Shown one piece after another: positions 34,954-43,608 of a DNA stretch of 64,000 bases. How positions within the stretch are numbered: the stretch's first letter is position 1; every line of letters starts with the position of its first letter. Source of the stretch: Pontibacter sp. G13 (lineage in GTDB: Bacteria > Bacteroidota > Bacteroidia > J057); the NCBI RefSeq assembly GCF_031851795.1, contig NZ_CP134696.1, forward strand, positions 6,386,001 to 6,450,000, given 5' to 3'. The notes under the pieces are model-generated. The model saw nothing but the letters and a program-made list of their open reading frames with translations. It did no database searches and was not told the DNA's origin. Position numbers and translations under genes: made by a program.

Positions 34954-36070
34954 AAGGCCACAATTTGTCTTCCCAAGTCCGGTAGTATTCATTGACCAAC
35001 TCTCGGTGGGTTTTGGACAATTGCAAATCTTCCAGGTGCCAATACACCCGACGAGAGACCATGAAATCCTCATGTTGCAACAGTTCGACCAATCGCTCGG
35101 TCATCGCCGGAGAACTGATTCTGAACCGCCCTAGGAAATCAAGATACGTGCTGAATTCCTTGTAGCTCATGGACAGGTTGGGGATCGGCAATGCCTCCAA
35201 CATAGTCGTGGACAATCTCGGTTTCCGCTGAGTGATGGAATGAATGCATATTCTCCGATCTTCCAGACCCCGGGTATTCAGCAATGCTATCATGGCAGGT
35301 AAGTAGATCGAATCAGGCGCCAAATCCCAGTATTCCATACTTGGACGAAGGAGCGTCGAATCCTTGTAAATACCCGCCAGCATTTCTTCCAGCGCCGCTT
35401 CTGAAAAATCTTCCCGTCGAATCAGCTGCTCCAAGGCAAATTCCGGCATCCCCGTGGAATCGGACAGGATGAGCGCTCGCAGTTCTGGATCGGAATATTG
35501 ATCTCCGGTGATGTTGCGGATGATTTGCCGCGAGTCTCCTTGGGCCCAGTGCCAGAGCGTCTGACAAGTCCAAATGGCTCCTTCCACATAGGCGCTTTTG
35601 TCCATGGAAACACTGGCTCCAGAAACCGCATGCACCCCCTCCGTAGAAAGGTCCTGTTTGACGAGATCCTTGAGCGGGAAATCTGGATTGCTTAGCACAG
35701 CGTCCAGCTTGGCATAATCTGCCGGGGTGAAATCCTTGCCTTCCGCCTTTTCAAGTTCCACCCCATCTGGCAGATGGATTCGATCATATCGCCCCAGACG
35801 ATCCCAAACAAGCGTGACCGTATCCACCCTGCATTGGGTGTCGCCGCACTCCACAGACAGCACTTCCATGAAAAATCCGGTGGTATTCCCGGTTTCATCT
35901 TGGCGCTCAAACAGGGTATTGCGGACTGGAAGGGTCGTGCTGATCGCGGGATGCAGAACCTCAATGTCATGCCTCACCAATCGGTGAGACATGACTTGTG
36001 CGCTATTGGTTCCGATGGACATCAACCACAGGAACGCTATCAAGCTAGCCTTGATCAGCTTCAGCGGCAT
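34952..36070 (-). CDS. Secreted protein with FMN_bind-like segment
   Basis: A 372-residue protein starting at MPLKLIKASLIAF with a signal peptide (about 1-25). The segment HAVSGASVSMDKSAYVEGAIWTCQTLWHWAQG resembles the FMN-binding domain motif (D-x-(V/I)SGATxSS) in which a Thr/Ser carries covalent FMN; here SGASVS. The rest is helical, HEAT-like (EEMLAGIYKDSTLL, YLDFLGRFRISSPAMTERLVELLQHEDF). Downstream partner of the Tat-type FAD oxidoreductase gene, with a 26-nt overlap of reading frames, so the two are translated together. The pairing suggests a shared redox pathway in the envelope. Domain identity is tentative. Confidence 0.55.
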   Translation of the reverse strand: MPLKLIKASLIAFLWLMSIGTNSAQVMSHRLVRHDIEVLHPAISTTLPVRNTLFERQDETGNTTGFFMEVLSVECGDTQCRVDTVTLVWDRLGRYDRIHLPDGVELEKAEGKDFTPADYAKLDAVLSNPDFPLKDLVKQDLSTEGVHAVSGASVSMDKSAYVEGAIWTCQTLWHWAQGDSRQIIRNITGDQYSDPELRALILSDSTGMPEFALEQLIRREDFSEAALEEMLAGIYKDSTLLRPSMEYWDLAPDSIYLPAMIALLNTRGLEDRRICIHSITQRKPRLSTTMLEALPIPNLSMSYKEFSTYLDFLGRFRISSPAMTERLVELLQHEDFMVSRRVYWHLEDLQLSKTHRELVNEYYRTWEDKLWP

Positions 36071-38021
36071 AGCAACGGATTTCAAAAAGTCGGGCATTGG
36101 GTTTGCCGTAAGTTTCGTTCATGACGACCCGAATGGCGGTGGTGTTGACCGGATCGAAATGAAATTTGATTAATCGCGTGCGATTTTGAGTATTGGCGCC
36201 CAATTTTACCCATTTTCCACGGACCATCGCTTCTACTTCCAGTGATTTCAACATCTCCTTGGGAATGCCATTGGTGAATGTCTCATTGTTGAGGCTATCC
36301 TTGCGGAGCATGATGTTGCGTTGGACATTGGTGTCGCATTTGATCTCGATCTGAGAAATGGTCTGATGATCGATCCATTCCACCTGAACCCGTGCCGGAA
36401 GGCCGTCCGATTCCCAATGATGAATCTCCCCGTTGTAATCGCGGGACCACCCATCATTCAGCTTGGCAGCATCTCCAGAAGCGGTATGGTCTGCGAAAAT
36501 CAGATGGGCTTGCTTCGCCAAATCCCTCGAATCTTGCGCTGGACGATTGGGGATAAATGCATCATCTCGTAGAAGTTGTTCCTGCAATTCGGAGATATAC
36601 TGCCTCCCTAACATTCGGGGAAGTACGTCCTTTTTGAGGCACAATGCCGCTGCGGTGCCCACAGCCTGCCCTTCCAATGCACAAGTTGCCATGATCCGAG
36701 AAGAGGAAAGGGCGATGTGCGTCTGGCTGATATTCCTGCCTGCGAATAGGAGATTGGGGACATTGTGTGAATAGAGACTGCGAAAGGGAATCTGATAGGG
36801 CTCTTCGAAACGCTCGTGGAAATAGCTCGGAGGTTCGCTCAAGTTGAGCATGCCGCCCGGATTGTGCTCATCTAGGGACCAACCCCCAAAGGCTACCGCG
36901 TCGGGAAATTGCTTGTTGCCGAGCATGTCGGGTTCGCAGAGGATGTAGTCGCCGATAAATCTCCGGGATTCGCGTTTGCCGGGAAGGGAGGAGACCCAAT
37001 CCAGGGCGAAGTTTTCCGTTTCGGGGAAGAGCCCTGAATTCTTGAGGTAGTCCCAAACCCCGTAGGCATAGCCCATGAGTTTGTGGTTGTTGTCTTCGTA
37101 ATCTCCGATGATATCATCGTCGCTTCCGAGTTCCACCCACCAGAAGCCCTCTTCGAATGGTTTGAGTTTTCGGCGCTTATGGGCCTTATCTGCTTCGAAA
37201 GGGATGGTAAAATGCGGTGCTTCGAATGGCATGGGACGTCCCATGTCTTTGGAGCCCAGAAGAACGGTCGCGCCCATCTGCCAGCCATCGGGCTGAGCGG
37301 GAGCGTACTTCTCATTGAATTCTGCTTTGCCTTCTCGTCCGGTGCGGTACAAAGCACCTGAAGTCGCTGCGAGTAATCCATCTCCTGAGCAATCGATAAA
37401 CAAGTCGGCCTTGATTGTGAATGCGGTTTCTGTCGTCATCTGCCAGCAGTAGGCAGCTTCGATCTGGTCGCCCTTCATGATGGCCCTCATGGCTGAGGTA
37501 TTGAGCTTGAGGTCGATGTTTTCTTCCCGTGTGACGAAATCGTACAAGACATGATCCCAGACGGGATAGGCTTCTTGGGGATTGAAAAATCGATTGTGCA
37601 GCAAAATCTCCTCGATGATGCCTGTCTCACGCTCAGGCAACCCGTTTTTGAGGTGGTTCACGCCATTGAGATGGACGCGGATCTCGCTGGAGGCATTGCC
37701 GCCCAAGACCGGGCGATCTTGCACGAGGATGACTTTGGCGCCATTTCGGGCCGCGGAAATAGCTGCGCACATGCCTGCAGCGCCTCCTCCAATGACTGCC
37801 ACCTCATATTGGAGGGTTTTGTGGCGGTCAGGACGAGGTCTTTTGCCCGTCCCCATCTGATGCCATTGTTCTGGATCGGATGCGCCATTGAGCGGTTCCG
37901 ATCCGGGTGCTTCCGAGTCGAGGGCTCCTTGAGCCGAAGCGCATGAGGTTCCCGCCAGCGGAATGATGCTGGCCCCCAAGGCTCCTCGGAAGGTCCGTTT
38001 GAAAAAATTTCTTCTTTTCAC
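36045..38021 (-). CDS. Tat-exported FAD-dependent oxidoreductase (FAD_oxidored family) with C-terminal beta-sandwich
   Basis: The N-terminus reads VKRRNFFKRTFRGALGASIIPLAG, a twin-arginine signal, so I chose the GTG at 38019-38021; an ATG 69 nt upstream gives a longer, signal-breaking N-terminus. The dinucleotide motif GGGAAGMCAAISAARNGAKVILVQ and the DRPVLGGNASSEIRVH block identify the FAD_oxidored family, found in gene clusters for sugar breakdown. Residues 520-658 look like an F5/8-type carbohydrate-binding sandwich (VQVEWIDHQTISQIEIKCDT, KWVKLGANTQNRTRLIKFHF). The protein probably acts at the envelope. Operon with the FMN_bind-like gene. Confidence 0.85.
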   Translation of the reverse strand: MKRRNFFKRTFRGALGASIIPLAGTSCASAQGALDSEAPGSEPLNGASDPEQWHQMGTGKRPRPDRHKTLQYEVAVIGGGAAGMCAAISAARNGAKVILVQDRPVLGGNASSEIRVHLNGVNHLKNGLPERETGIIEEILLHNRFFNPQEAYPVWDHVLYDFVTREENIDLKLNTSAMRAIMKGDQIEAAYCWQMTTETAFTIKADLFIDCSGDGLLAATSGALYRTGREGKAEFNEKYAPAQPDGWQMGATVLLGSKDMGRPMPFEAPHFTIPFEADKAHKRRKLKPFEEGFWWVELGSDDDIIGDYEDNNHKLMGYAYGVWDYLKNSGLFPETENFALDWVSSLPGKRESRRFIGDYILCEPDMLGNKQFPDAVAFGGWSLDEHNPGGMLNLSEPPSYFHERFEEPYQIPFRSLYSHNVPNLLFAGRNISQTHIALSSSRIMATCALEGQAVGTAAALCLKKDVLPRMLGRQYISELQEQLLRDDAFIPNRPAQDSRDLAKQAHLIFADHTASGDAAKLNDGWSRDYNGEIHHWESDGLPARVQVEWIDHQTISQIEIKCDTNVQRNIMLRKDSLNNETFTNGIPKEMLKSLEVEAMVRGKWVKLGANTQNRTRLIKFHFDPVNTTAIRVVMNETYGKPNARLFEIRCYAAEADQG

Positions 38022-38209
38022 AGATAAAAAATGATTCGCATAAAACTGTCGGAAAGGAAAGAGACTTGAAGTCTCCTGACCTTTCCCCAAACATGAAATA
38101 ATTGAATCTCCATGAAATCCCCGCCTCGGTCCGCATGGAATGGGCCAGCCAATGGACGAGGCAATATTTTTGTGGGTCTTGTAGCGTGGGAGGAAGTCAC
38201 AGCATGAGG

Positions 38210-38380
38210 TGTGCGGATGGCCTGTGGCGGCGATAGGGATGGGAGCGGCGACCGTCAGGGAGGTCCGGAGCCTTCAGCGGAGGACGGGAGCCTTTGGCGT
38301 ACCCGCGGACAGCCCGACTCCGCGAATCTGCTGTCCGGGAAGGAACTAGGTGCCATGCACGCGGAGGATCGCCCAAATTC
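38210..38380 (+). repeat. Family A structured element, copy A5 (subtype b)
   Basis: Closest to copy A4; they agree through the whole 5' two thirds. Closing stem GGCGAT/ATCGCC, second stem CTCCGCG/CGCGGAG (38318-38324 and 38361-38367), 36-nt loop, end CGCCCAAATT. It lies between the Tat oxidoreductase and the Rpn-like gene, 50 nt before the latter's start. Confidence 0.85.
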
Positions 38381-38429
38381 TAGAAAATCCCCAAGATTTG
38401 AGTACAATAGCTGTTGAAATTCATGTCTC

Positions 38430-39329
38430 ATGATCATTGCCAATCCCATCTATGATGTAGTCTTCAAACGCTTGATGGAAAACGAGCGGGTGGCGAAGTA
38501 CTTCATAGGGACTTTTCTCAATGCCAAAGTGGAGGTGCTGGAAGTGCGTCCACAAGAATTCACCTATATCAAGGAGGATGAGTCTGCACGTGCATTTGAT
38601 TTGACGGTATTCCGGCTAGACTTTATTGCCGTGGTACGAATGGAAAATGGGGAAACCCAGAAAATCCTGATCGAAATTCAGAAGGCGAGCAAGGAAGTGG
38701 ATTTGATGCGATTCCGAAATTATCTGGATGAGCAATACAAAAAAGAGGATGAGATAGATGGAAGAAAAGAGGCGCTTCCGATCAAAACCATCTACATTTT
38801 GGGTTTTAAGCTACCTACTATCGAATCCCCATGTCTGCACATCGAAAGGCGATATCTGGACATGATCACAAATGAGCCTATCGAGAAACGGAGCCGATTC
38901 ATAGAGGGATTGACACATGATAGTTATGTAGTTCAAGTGGAACGAATTGGTGGGAAGCATCAAAGTCATCTGGAGCAATTGTTGACCGTTTTTGAGCAAG
39001 CACATTTTGTGGATGAATATGGGATCATCAAGGATTATCCATACGATCTGACTGGAGATGATTTCAAGCTGATAGTGGATATTCTGCATCATACTGGGAC
39101 CGATCCAGAAACAAGAAAAGAGATTGAGACGGAGCAAGAGGCTTGGCGCTCTGTGAATGCGATGTTTCAAAAACGGGAGCGGGAATTATTAGATGAACTT
39201 GAAGAAAAAGATCACCAACTTGAAGAAAAAGATCACCAACTCGAACAGCAAGAGGAAGCGCTGGAAAGGCAGAGGAGGGAGATTGAGGAACTGAAACGAA
39301 AATTGTCGGGGAATGACTCCGGGGATTAA
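38430..39329 (+). CDS. Rpn-family PD-(D/E)XK recombination-promoting nuclease
   Basis: A 299-residue protein. Residues 1-230 are the Rpn/YhgA-like nuclease domain: NPIYDVVFKRLMENERVAKYFIGTFLN at the start, then LDFIAVV (Asp64) and IEIQKAS (Glu82, Gln84), giving the D...ExQ active-site pattern. The tail (about 255-295) is a charged coiled coil with an exact tandem LEEKDHQ repeat. Known family members promote recombination and are scattered as insertion-prone loci. The last bases overlap the convergent regulator gene. Confidence 0.88.
   Translation: MIIANPIYDVVFKRLMENERVAKYFIGTFLNAKVEVLEVRPQEFTYIKEDESARAFDLTVFRLDFIAVVRMENGETQKILIEIQKASKEVDLMRFRNYLDEQYKKEDEIDGRKEALPIKTIYILGFKLPTIESPCLHIERRYLDMITNEPIEKRSRFIEGLTHDSYVVQVERIGGKHQSHLEQLLTVFEQAHFVDEYGIIKDYPYDLTGDDFKLIVDILHHTGTDPETRKEIETEQEAWRSVNAMFQKRERELLDELEEKDHQLEEKDHQLEQQEEALERQRREIEELKRKLSGNDSGD
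39198..39239 (+). repeat. Two 21-bp tandem repeats inside the Rpn gene
   Basis: Two identical 21-bp units (39198-39218 and 39219-39239), each encoding LEEKDHQ, a heptad of the coiled coil. Copy number could change by slippage without frameshift. Confidence 0.8.
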
Positions 39330-40519
39330 TCGTTAGCGTGACCGACCACCCTTACCACCTCTAACTTCAGATCCACCCGTTCTTTTCCAGTGGCCTTGAA
39401 AACTGCCGTGAACTGGGGTTCGGTACGGGTCAGGCCATGTCGCTCGGCAAAAGCCTCCAGCGAATCCGTCTGGGTGAAATACCCCACCGTCGCCATGACC
39501 CCGATATCGTGATTGGAGAAAAAGAAGAATTGCGCAGCGCCTTGTGCATTCTGAACTCGTGAAACCACCGTGTAATCCGTATCCAGCGTCCCGGCCATCA
39601 CTCGAAAAACGGTGTCCGGCCATTGGGGATGATGGGAAAATTGGATCTCCCGATCCTGAATTTGGAAGTAGGGATTGGCTTCATTGAATAGATACACGAA
39701 ATCTCGCTGATGGAAGAATCGTCCCACGTAGATCACATGGTGTGCGGCGAGCTGGGAGAAAGAGGCGTTGGTGGAATATTGGATGTTCAGGCCTCGATCC
39801 CACTGCTGGAAGAATCGCCCAAGATCATAGGCTGCGTGTTCTGCCATTCGGGTGGAATAGTAGAAATGGGTGGGTTTGGTTTGGGACTTGAGGGTGGGAT
39901 TTTCTTCTAGTAGGGCGTAGTAATCATCCAGCGAATTGACGTCAAAATCCCGTGTCCAGCCATTGCCCCCCGAAATGGTTTGCCCCTGATACCCGAAAGC
40001 GTCCCCGATGTACAGATGCGTCTCCTGATCAGAAGCGAGGAAATCCTGCCAAATGGCGGGCTGAGTTTTCGGCCAGAGCAGCCATCCGATCCCGCATAGT
40101 GCAATCCCCAGAAACAGGTATGGCGCCAGCAATTGAGCCTGAGAAACCTGATAGGAGCGGGGAGGAGCTGCCTCTTCTTCCGGATGAATATGGGCGACAA
40201 ATCGAATATCGTATTGCCCTTTGTCGATGATCAATCGCCAAGAATCGGGAGTTTCTGTCGTCTCATAATACCGGTCGAGTTTCTTGCGGAGGTTGTACAT
40301 ATTGACCCGAACCCGGGAGGTTCCCTTCTGGGCGGTGGGATTGGCTCCGAAGAATTCCACATCGATAATTCCCTCCTTTAGGTGACGGCCTTCCAAGTGC
40401 GCTTCCAGGAGATATCGGAGCAGCGCAATGCTTGTCGGGGCGTTTTTCAGAGATTCACTGCCGATCAATTGTTGGACGATGGCGGTTTTCTCCGATGAGG
40501 AAGGGGTAAGATGATCCAT
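39326..40519 (-). CDS. Membrane-anchored winged-helix regulator
   Basis: A 397-residue protein. Residues 20-108 form a DNA-binding domain (TSIALLRYLLEAHLEGRHLKEGIIDVEFFG, SRVRVNMYNLRKKLDRYYE, RLIIDKGQYDIRF) of the SARP/CadC-like winged-helix type. One transmembrane helix follows (131-149, LAPYLFLGIALCGIGWLL), then a soluble domain of about 240 residues outside the membrane (HLYIGDAFGYQ, FDVNSLDDYYALLEENP, FFSNHDIGVMATVGYF). This is a one-component, ToxR/CadC-like arrangement that can sense a periplasmic signal and bind DNA directly. Divergent from the GH2 gene, whose promoter region carries an inverted repeat. Confidence 0.75.
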   Translation of the reverse strand: MDHLTPSSSEKTAIVQQLIGSESLKNAPTSIALLRYLLEAHLEGRHLKEGIIDVEFFGANPTAQKGTSRVRVNMYNLRKKLDRYYETTETPDSWRLIIDKGQYDIRFVAHIHPEEEAAPPRSYQVSQAQLLAPYLFLGIALCGIGWLLWPKTQPAIWQDFLASDQETHLYIGDAFGYQGQTISGGNGWTRDFDVNSLDDYYALLEENPTLKSQTKPTHFYYSTRMAEHAAYDLGRFFQQWDRGLNIQYSTNASFSQLAAHHVIYVGRFFHQRDFVYLFNEANPYFQIQDREIQFSHHPQWPDTVFRVMAGTLDTDYTVVSRVQNAQGAAQFFFFSNHDIGVMATVGYFTQTDSLEAFAERHGLTRTEPQFTAVFKATGKERVDLKLEVVRVVGHAND

Positions 40520-40577
40520 TCAAAAAAAGGGGCTGCTGATTTACTAGGGCTGATTTGGGAAGATTTTCACCCTTTGC

Positions 40578-40603
40578 TTAACGGTTATAGGTACCGTTAA
40601 CGG
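40578..40603. promoter_or_regulatory. Inverted-repeat operator between the regulator and GH2
   Basis: TTAACGGT (40578-40585), 7 nt, ACCGTTAA (40593-40600): a perfect 8-bp inverted repeat. The right half sits in CCGTTAACGG (40594-40603), itself a perfect 10-bp palindrome. It lies about 60 nt upstream of the regulator start and 106 nt upstream of GH2, where a regulator controlling both would bind. Confidence 0.6.
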
Positions 40604-40708
40604 ACAGTTAAAGATAAGCGATAATCTGAATTCAAGGATATTGGGAACCACAATTCGCGCCCATCCACTTTGGGGGCCAATTGAAAAAGGACTCAATCTC
40701 CTCATCCT

Positions 40709-43579
40709 ATGATCTCAGTGAAATCAGTTGCGAGCATTCTGCTACTTTTATGCATGATGCTGCCAACAGAATCTTTGTGGGCACAACTTTCGCCTTCCTC
40801 CCCGCAAACCATCCGGACCTATCTTTCCGGTCACGGCAAAGACGACCCGGTTATGTGGGACTTCCTCTGTACCGATGGCCGGAAAAGTGGCGAATGGACC
40901 CAGATCGGCGTTCCGTCCTGTTGGGAACAGCAAGGCTTTGGAAGCTACAATTATGGCAAGGACCCGATGGAACATCGGGCTCAAGAAGTCGGGCATTACA
41001 GACACACCTTTGAAGTGCCCAAAGCATGGAAAAATCAGGAAGTGCGGATTGTCTTCGAAGGGGTGATGACCGATGCGGAGGTGAAGATCAATGGCCGATC
41101 CGCGGGGGAGATTCATCAGGGGGCATTCTACGAATTCAAGTACTCGATCACGGATCTGCTTGAATTCGGCGCTGAGAATCTGCTGGAAGTAACGGTCCAC
41201 AAGGTCTCTGCCAATGAATCCATCAACTTTGCCGAGCGAGAGGCGGATTTCTGGGTGTTCGGAGGAATCTATCGACCTGTATATCTCGAAACGGCTCCCA
41301 AGGATCATATCGAGCGAGTGGCGATCGACGCACAGGCTTCTGGCGAAGTTATGGCAGATTTGTTCCTGCAAGGCTCCAAGGCGGAAACCGTCCGGGCCAG
41401 TCTGCTGGATCTGCAAGGAAATCTCGTCCAAAAGCTGGAGGTAGAATTGGCTAAGTCTTCGGAGAAATGGACGATTCAAGCTCAGGCGCAAAACATCCAA
41501 ACTTGGAATCCCGAGCGGCCGAAGCTCTATCAATTGGTGATTCAGCTCGTGGATAAGAAAGGCAGGGATTTGCACACATACACGAGCCGCATGGGTTTTC
41601 GGACAGTGGAGGTGCGCGAAGGAGACGGCATCTATGTCAACGGTGTCCGCATCAAATTCAAGGGTGTGAACCGGCATTCTTTTTATCCAAGTTCAGGAAG
41701 GACGACTAGCAAGGCGCTGAGTATCGAGCATGCTCAGATGATCAAGGACATGAATATGAATGCCGTCCGGATGTCGCATTATCCGCCGGATGTACACTTT
41801 CTGGATGTCTGTGATTCATTGGGGCTGTTTGTCATCGACGAGGTCTGTACGTGGCATAGTCCGCATCTGGATACCGAGGTGGGCCGCAAAATCGTCCGTG
41901 AAACGGTTACTCGCGACGTCAATCATCCTTCCATTCTCCTATGGGCAAACGGCAATGAAACAGGCTGGAACACCGAACTGGACGATGACTACGCCATCTG
42001 GGACATCCAGCAACGCGAGGTTATTCATCCGTGGAACATCTTCCGGAAGACCAATACGCTCCACTACATGTATTTCCACGGGCTGTACAACGACACCGAG
42101 GCGCAGGATCGAGTGCTGTTTCCCACGGAATTTCTTCACGGACTATACGATGGCGGTCATGGTGCCGGATTGGAGGATTATTGGCAGGTGATGTGGGACC
42201 ATCCATTGTGTGCGGGGGGATTCCTCTGGGACTTTGCTGACGAAGGCGTTGTGCGGACGGATTGGAACGACAGCCTGGACACCGATGGCAATCATGGCGC
42301 GGACGGCATTGTCGGACCTTATGGCGAAAAGGAAGCGAGCTATTTCACCATCAAGGAAATTTGGTCCCCCCTCTTCATCGAAAAGCGAATCATCCGGGAC
42401 GGCTTCAATGGCATCTTCCGTCTCGAAAATCGATACCACTATACTTCCTTGGACCAATGCCGCATGACGGCCAAATGGGTCAAATTTCCTGGACCATTGG
42501 GGCATTCTGAAGCTACGGTCATTCAGGAGCAAGCAGTGCATCTGCCGGCCATTGCACCGGGTATGAAAGGTCAAATAGCAGTGGATAAGCCCAGCAATTG
42601 GCATACGGCAGATGCCCTTCACCTCACGGCATTTGATCCCGACGGACAGGAAATTTTCACTTGGACTTATCCCGTCCAACTTCCCGAATCGGTCAATGAG
42701 CCCCTTACTGAGCATACGTTCAAAGGACCATTTGAAATCACCCGAAACGAACAGGAAATCCATATTCAGGCTGCGAATACGTTGCTTGCCTTCTCTGCGA
42801 AAAATGGTCAATTGATGGGGGCTAAATCCAAGGGAACCGCTATCCCGTTGGAGAACGGACCGGTTCTATTGGGGCAACATGCGCCGATAGACACCATCTT
42901 GGTGGAACAGCGACCTGATCGTGTCATCCTTACGGCGATGTTCGAGCTCAAGCGCCGCAATCAGGAGTGGGTGAAGATCGCCAAGTACAGCGCCGATTTC
43001 ATCCGATGGACGATTTATCCGGACGGCATGGTCGATCTGGAGGTGGAAATGAAAAACAAGAAGAAGGTGACGGGATTCAAGGGAATTACCTTTTCGTTTC
43101 CCGAGGCCGAGGTGCAAGGGATGAAATGGCTCGGAGATGGGCCTTATCGCGTCTGGCGAAATCGAATGAAGGGGACGCAGTTTCAGGTGTGGGAAAATGA
43201 CTACAACAACACCGTTACAGGAGAATCTGGATTTGTCTATCCGGAGTTCAAAGGCTTCTTCTCCAACCTGTACTGGGCGCGGATCAAGGGCCGTCACGGG
43301 AATGGATTTACGGTCTATTGCCACACGCCCTACACGTATTTTCGAATGCTTACGCCCCAGAATCCCAGTCATGATGACAGGAAGCGCGTGAGCCCCGAGT
43401 TTCCGGAGGGAGACATTTCCTTTCTCAAGAACATCCCGGCCATCGGCAACAAATTCCAGACCCTGGATCTGTTGGGGCCTCGCAGCAATCCCGAGAACTT
43501 TTTCGGCAATTCAGACGAGCCGTTGCGCTTCAAGCTGACCTTTGATTTCCGCCCTTCCACAGATGCCCAAGTGGAGTAA
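40709..43579 (+). CDS. Glycoside hydrolase family 2 protein (beta-galactosidase-like)
   Basis: A 956-residue secreted protein (signal peptide 1-25, ending SLWAQ). GH2 order: sugar-binding jelly-roll (about 50-190, EHRAQEVGHYRHTFEVPKAW), Ig-like domain (195-300), TIM barrel (305-600), C-terminal sandwich domains. The acid/base is Glu417 in WANGNETGWN; the nucleophile is Glu474 in PTEFLHGLY, matching the LCEYAHA position of LacZ with altered neighbours. It probably removes beta-linked sugars from the ends of glycans in the periplasm. First gene of an operon with the GH29 fucosidase, 29 bp apart. Confidence 0.92.
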   Translation: MISVKSVASILLLLCMMLPTESLWAQLSPSSPQTIRTYLSGHGKDDPVMWDFLCTDGRKSGEWTQIGVPSCWEQQGFGSYNYGKDPMEHRAQEVGHYRHTFEVPKAWKNQEVRIVFEGVMTDAEVKINGRSAGEIHQGAFYEFKYSITDLLEFGAENLLEVTVHKVSANESINFAEREADFWVFGGIYRPVYLETAPKDHIERVAIDAQASGEVMADLFLQGSKAETVRASLLDLQGNLVQKLEVELAKSSEKWTIQAQAQNIQTWNPERPKLYQLVIQLVDKKGRDLHTYTSRMGFRTVEVREGDGIYVNGVRIKFKGVNRHSFYPSSGRTTSKALSIEHAQMIKDMNMNAVRMSHYPPDVHFLDVCDSLGLFVIDEVCTWHSPHLDTEVGRKIVRETVTRDVNHPSILLWANGNETGWNTELDDDYAIWDIQQREVIHPWNIFRKTNTLHYMYFHGLYNDTEAQDRVLFPTEFLHGLYDGGHGAGLEDYWQVMWDHPLCAGGFLWDFADEGVVRTDWNDSLDTDGNHGADGIVGPYGEKEASYFTIKEIWSPLFIEKRIIRDGFNGIFRLENRYHYTSLDQCRMTAKWVKFPGPLGHSEATVIQEQAVHLPAIAPGMKGQIAVDKPSNWHTADALHLTAFDPDGQEIFTWTYPVQLPESVNEPLTEHTFKGPFEITRNEQEIHIQAANTLLAFSAKNGQLMGAKSKGTAIPLENGPVLLGQHAPIDTILVEQRPDRVILTAMFELKRRNQEWVKIAKYSADFIRWTIYPDGMVDLEVEMKNKKKVTGFKGITFSFPEAEVQGMKWLGDGPYRVWRNRMKGTQFQVWENDYNNTVTGESGFVYPEFKGFFSNLYWARIKGRHGNGFTVYCHTPYTYFRMLTPQNPSHDDRKRVSPEFPEGDISFLKNIPAIGNKFQTLDLLGPRSNPENFFGNSDEPLRFKLTFDFRPSTDAQVE

Positions 43580-43608
43580 CCCCCTTTCATTCATTCAATA
43601 TCGACCTT

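Noticed and set aside
40748-41677. 309-codon minus-strand frame
   Set aside because: Antisense to the GH2 gene; amino acid pattern is low-complexity and without motifs.
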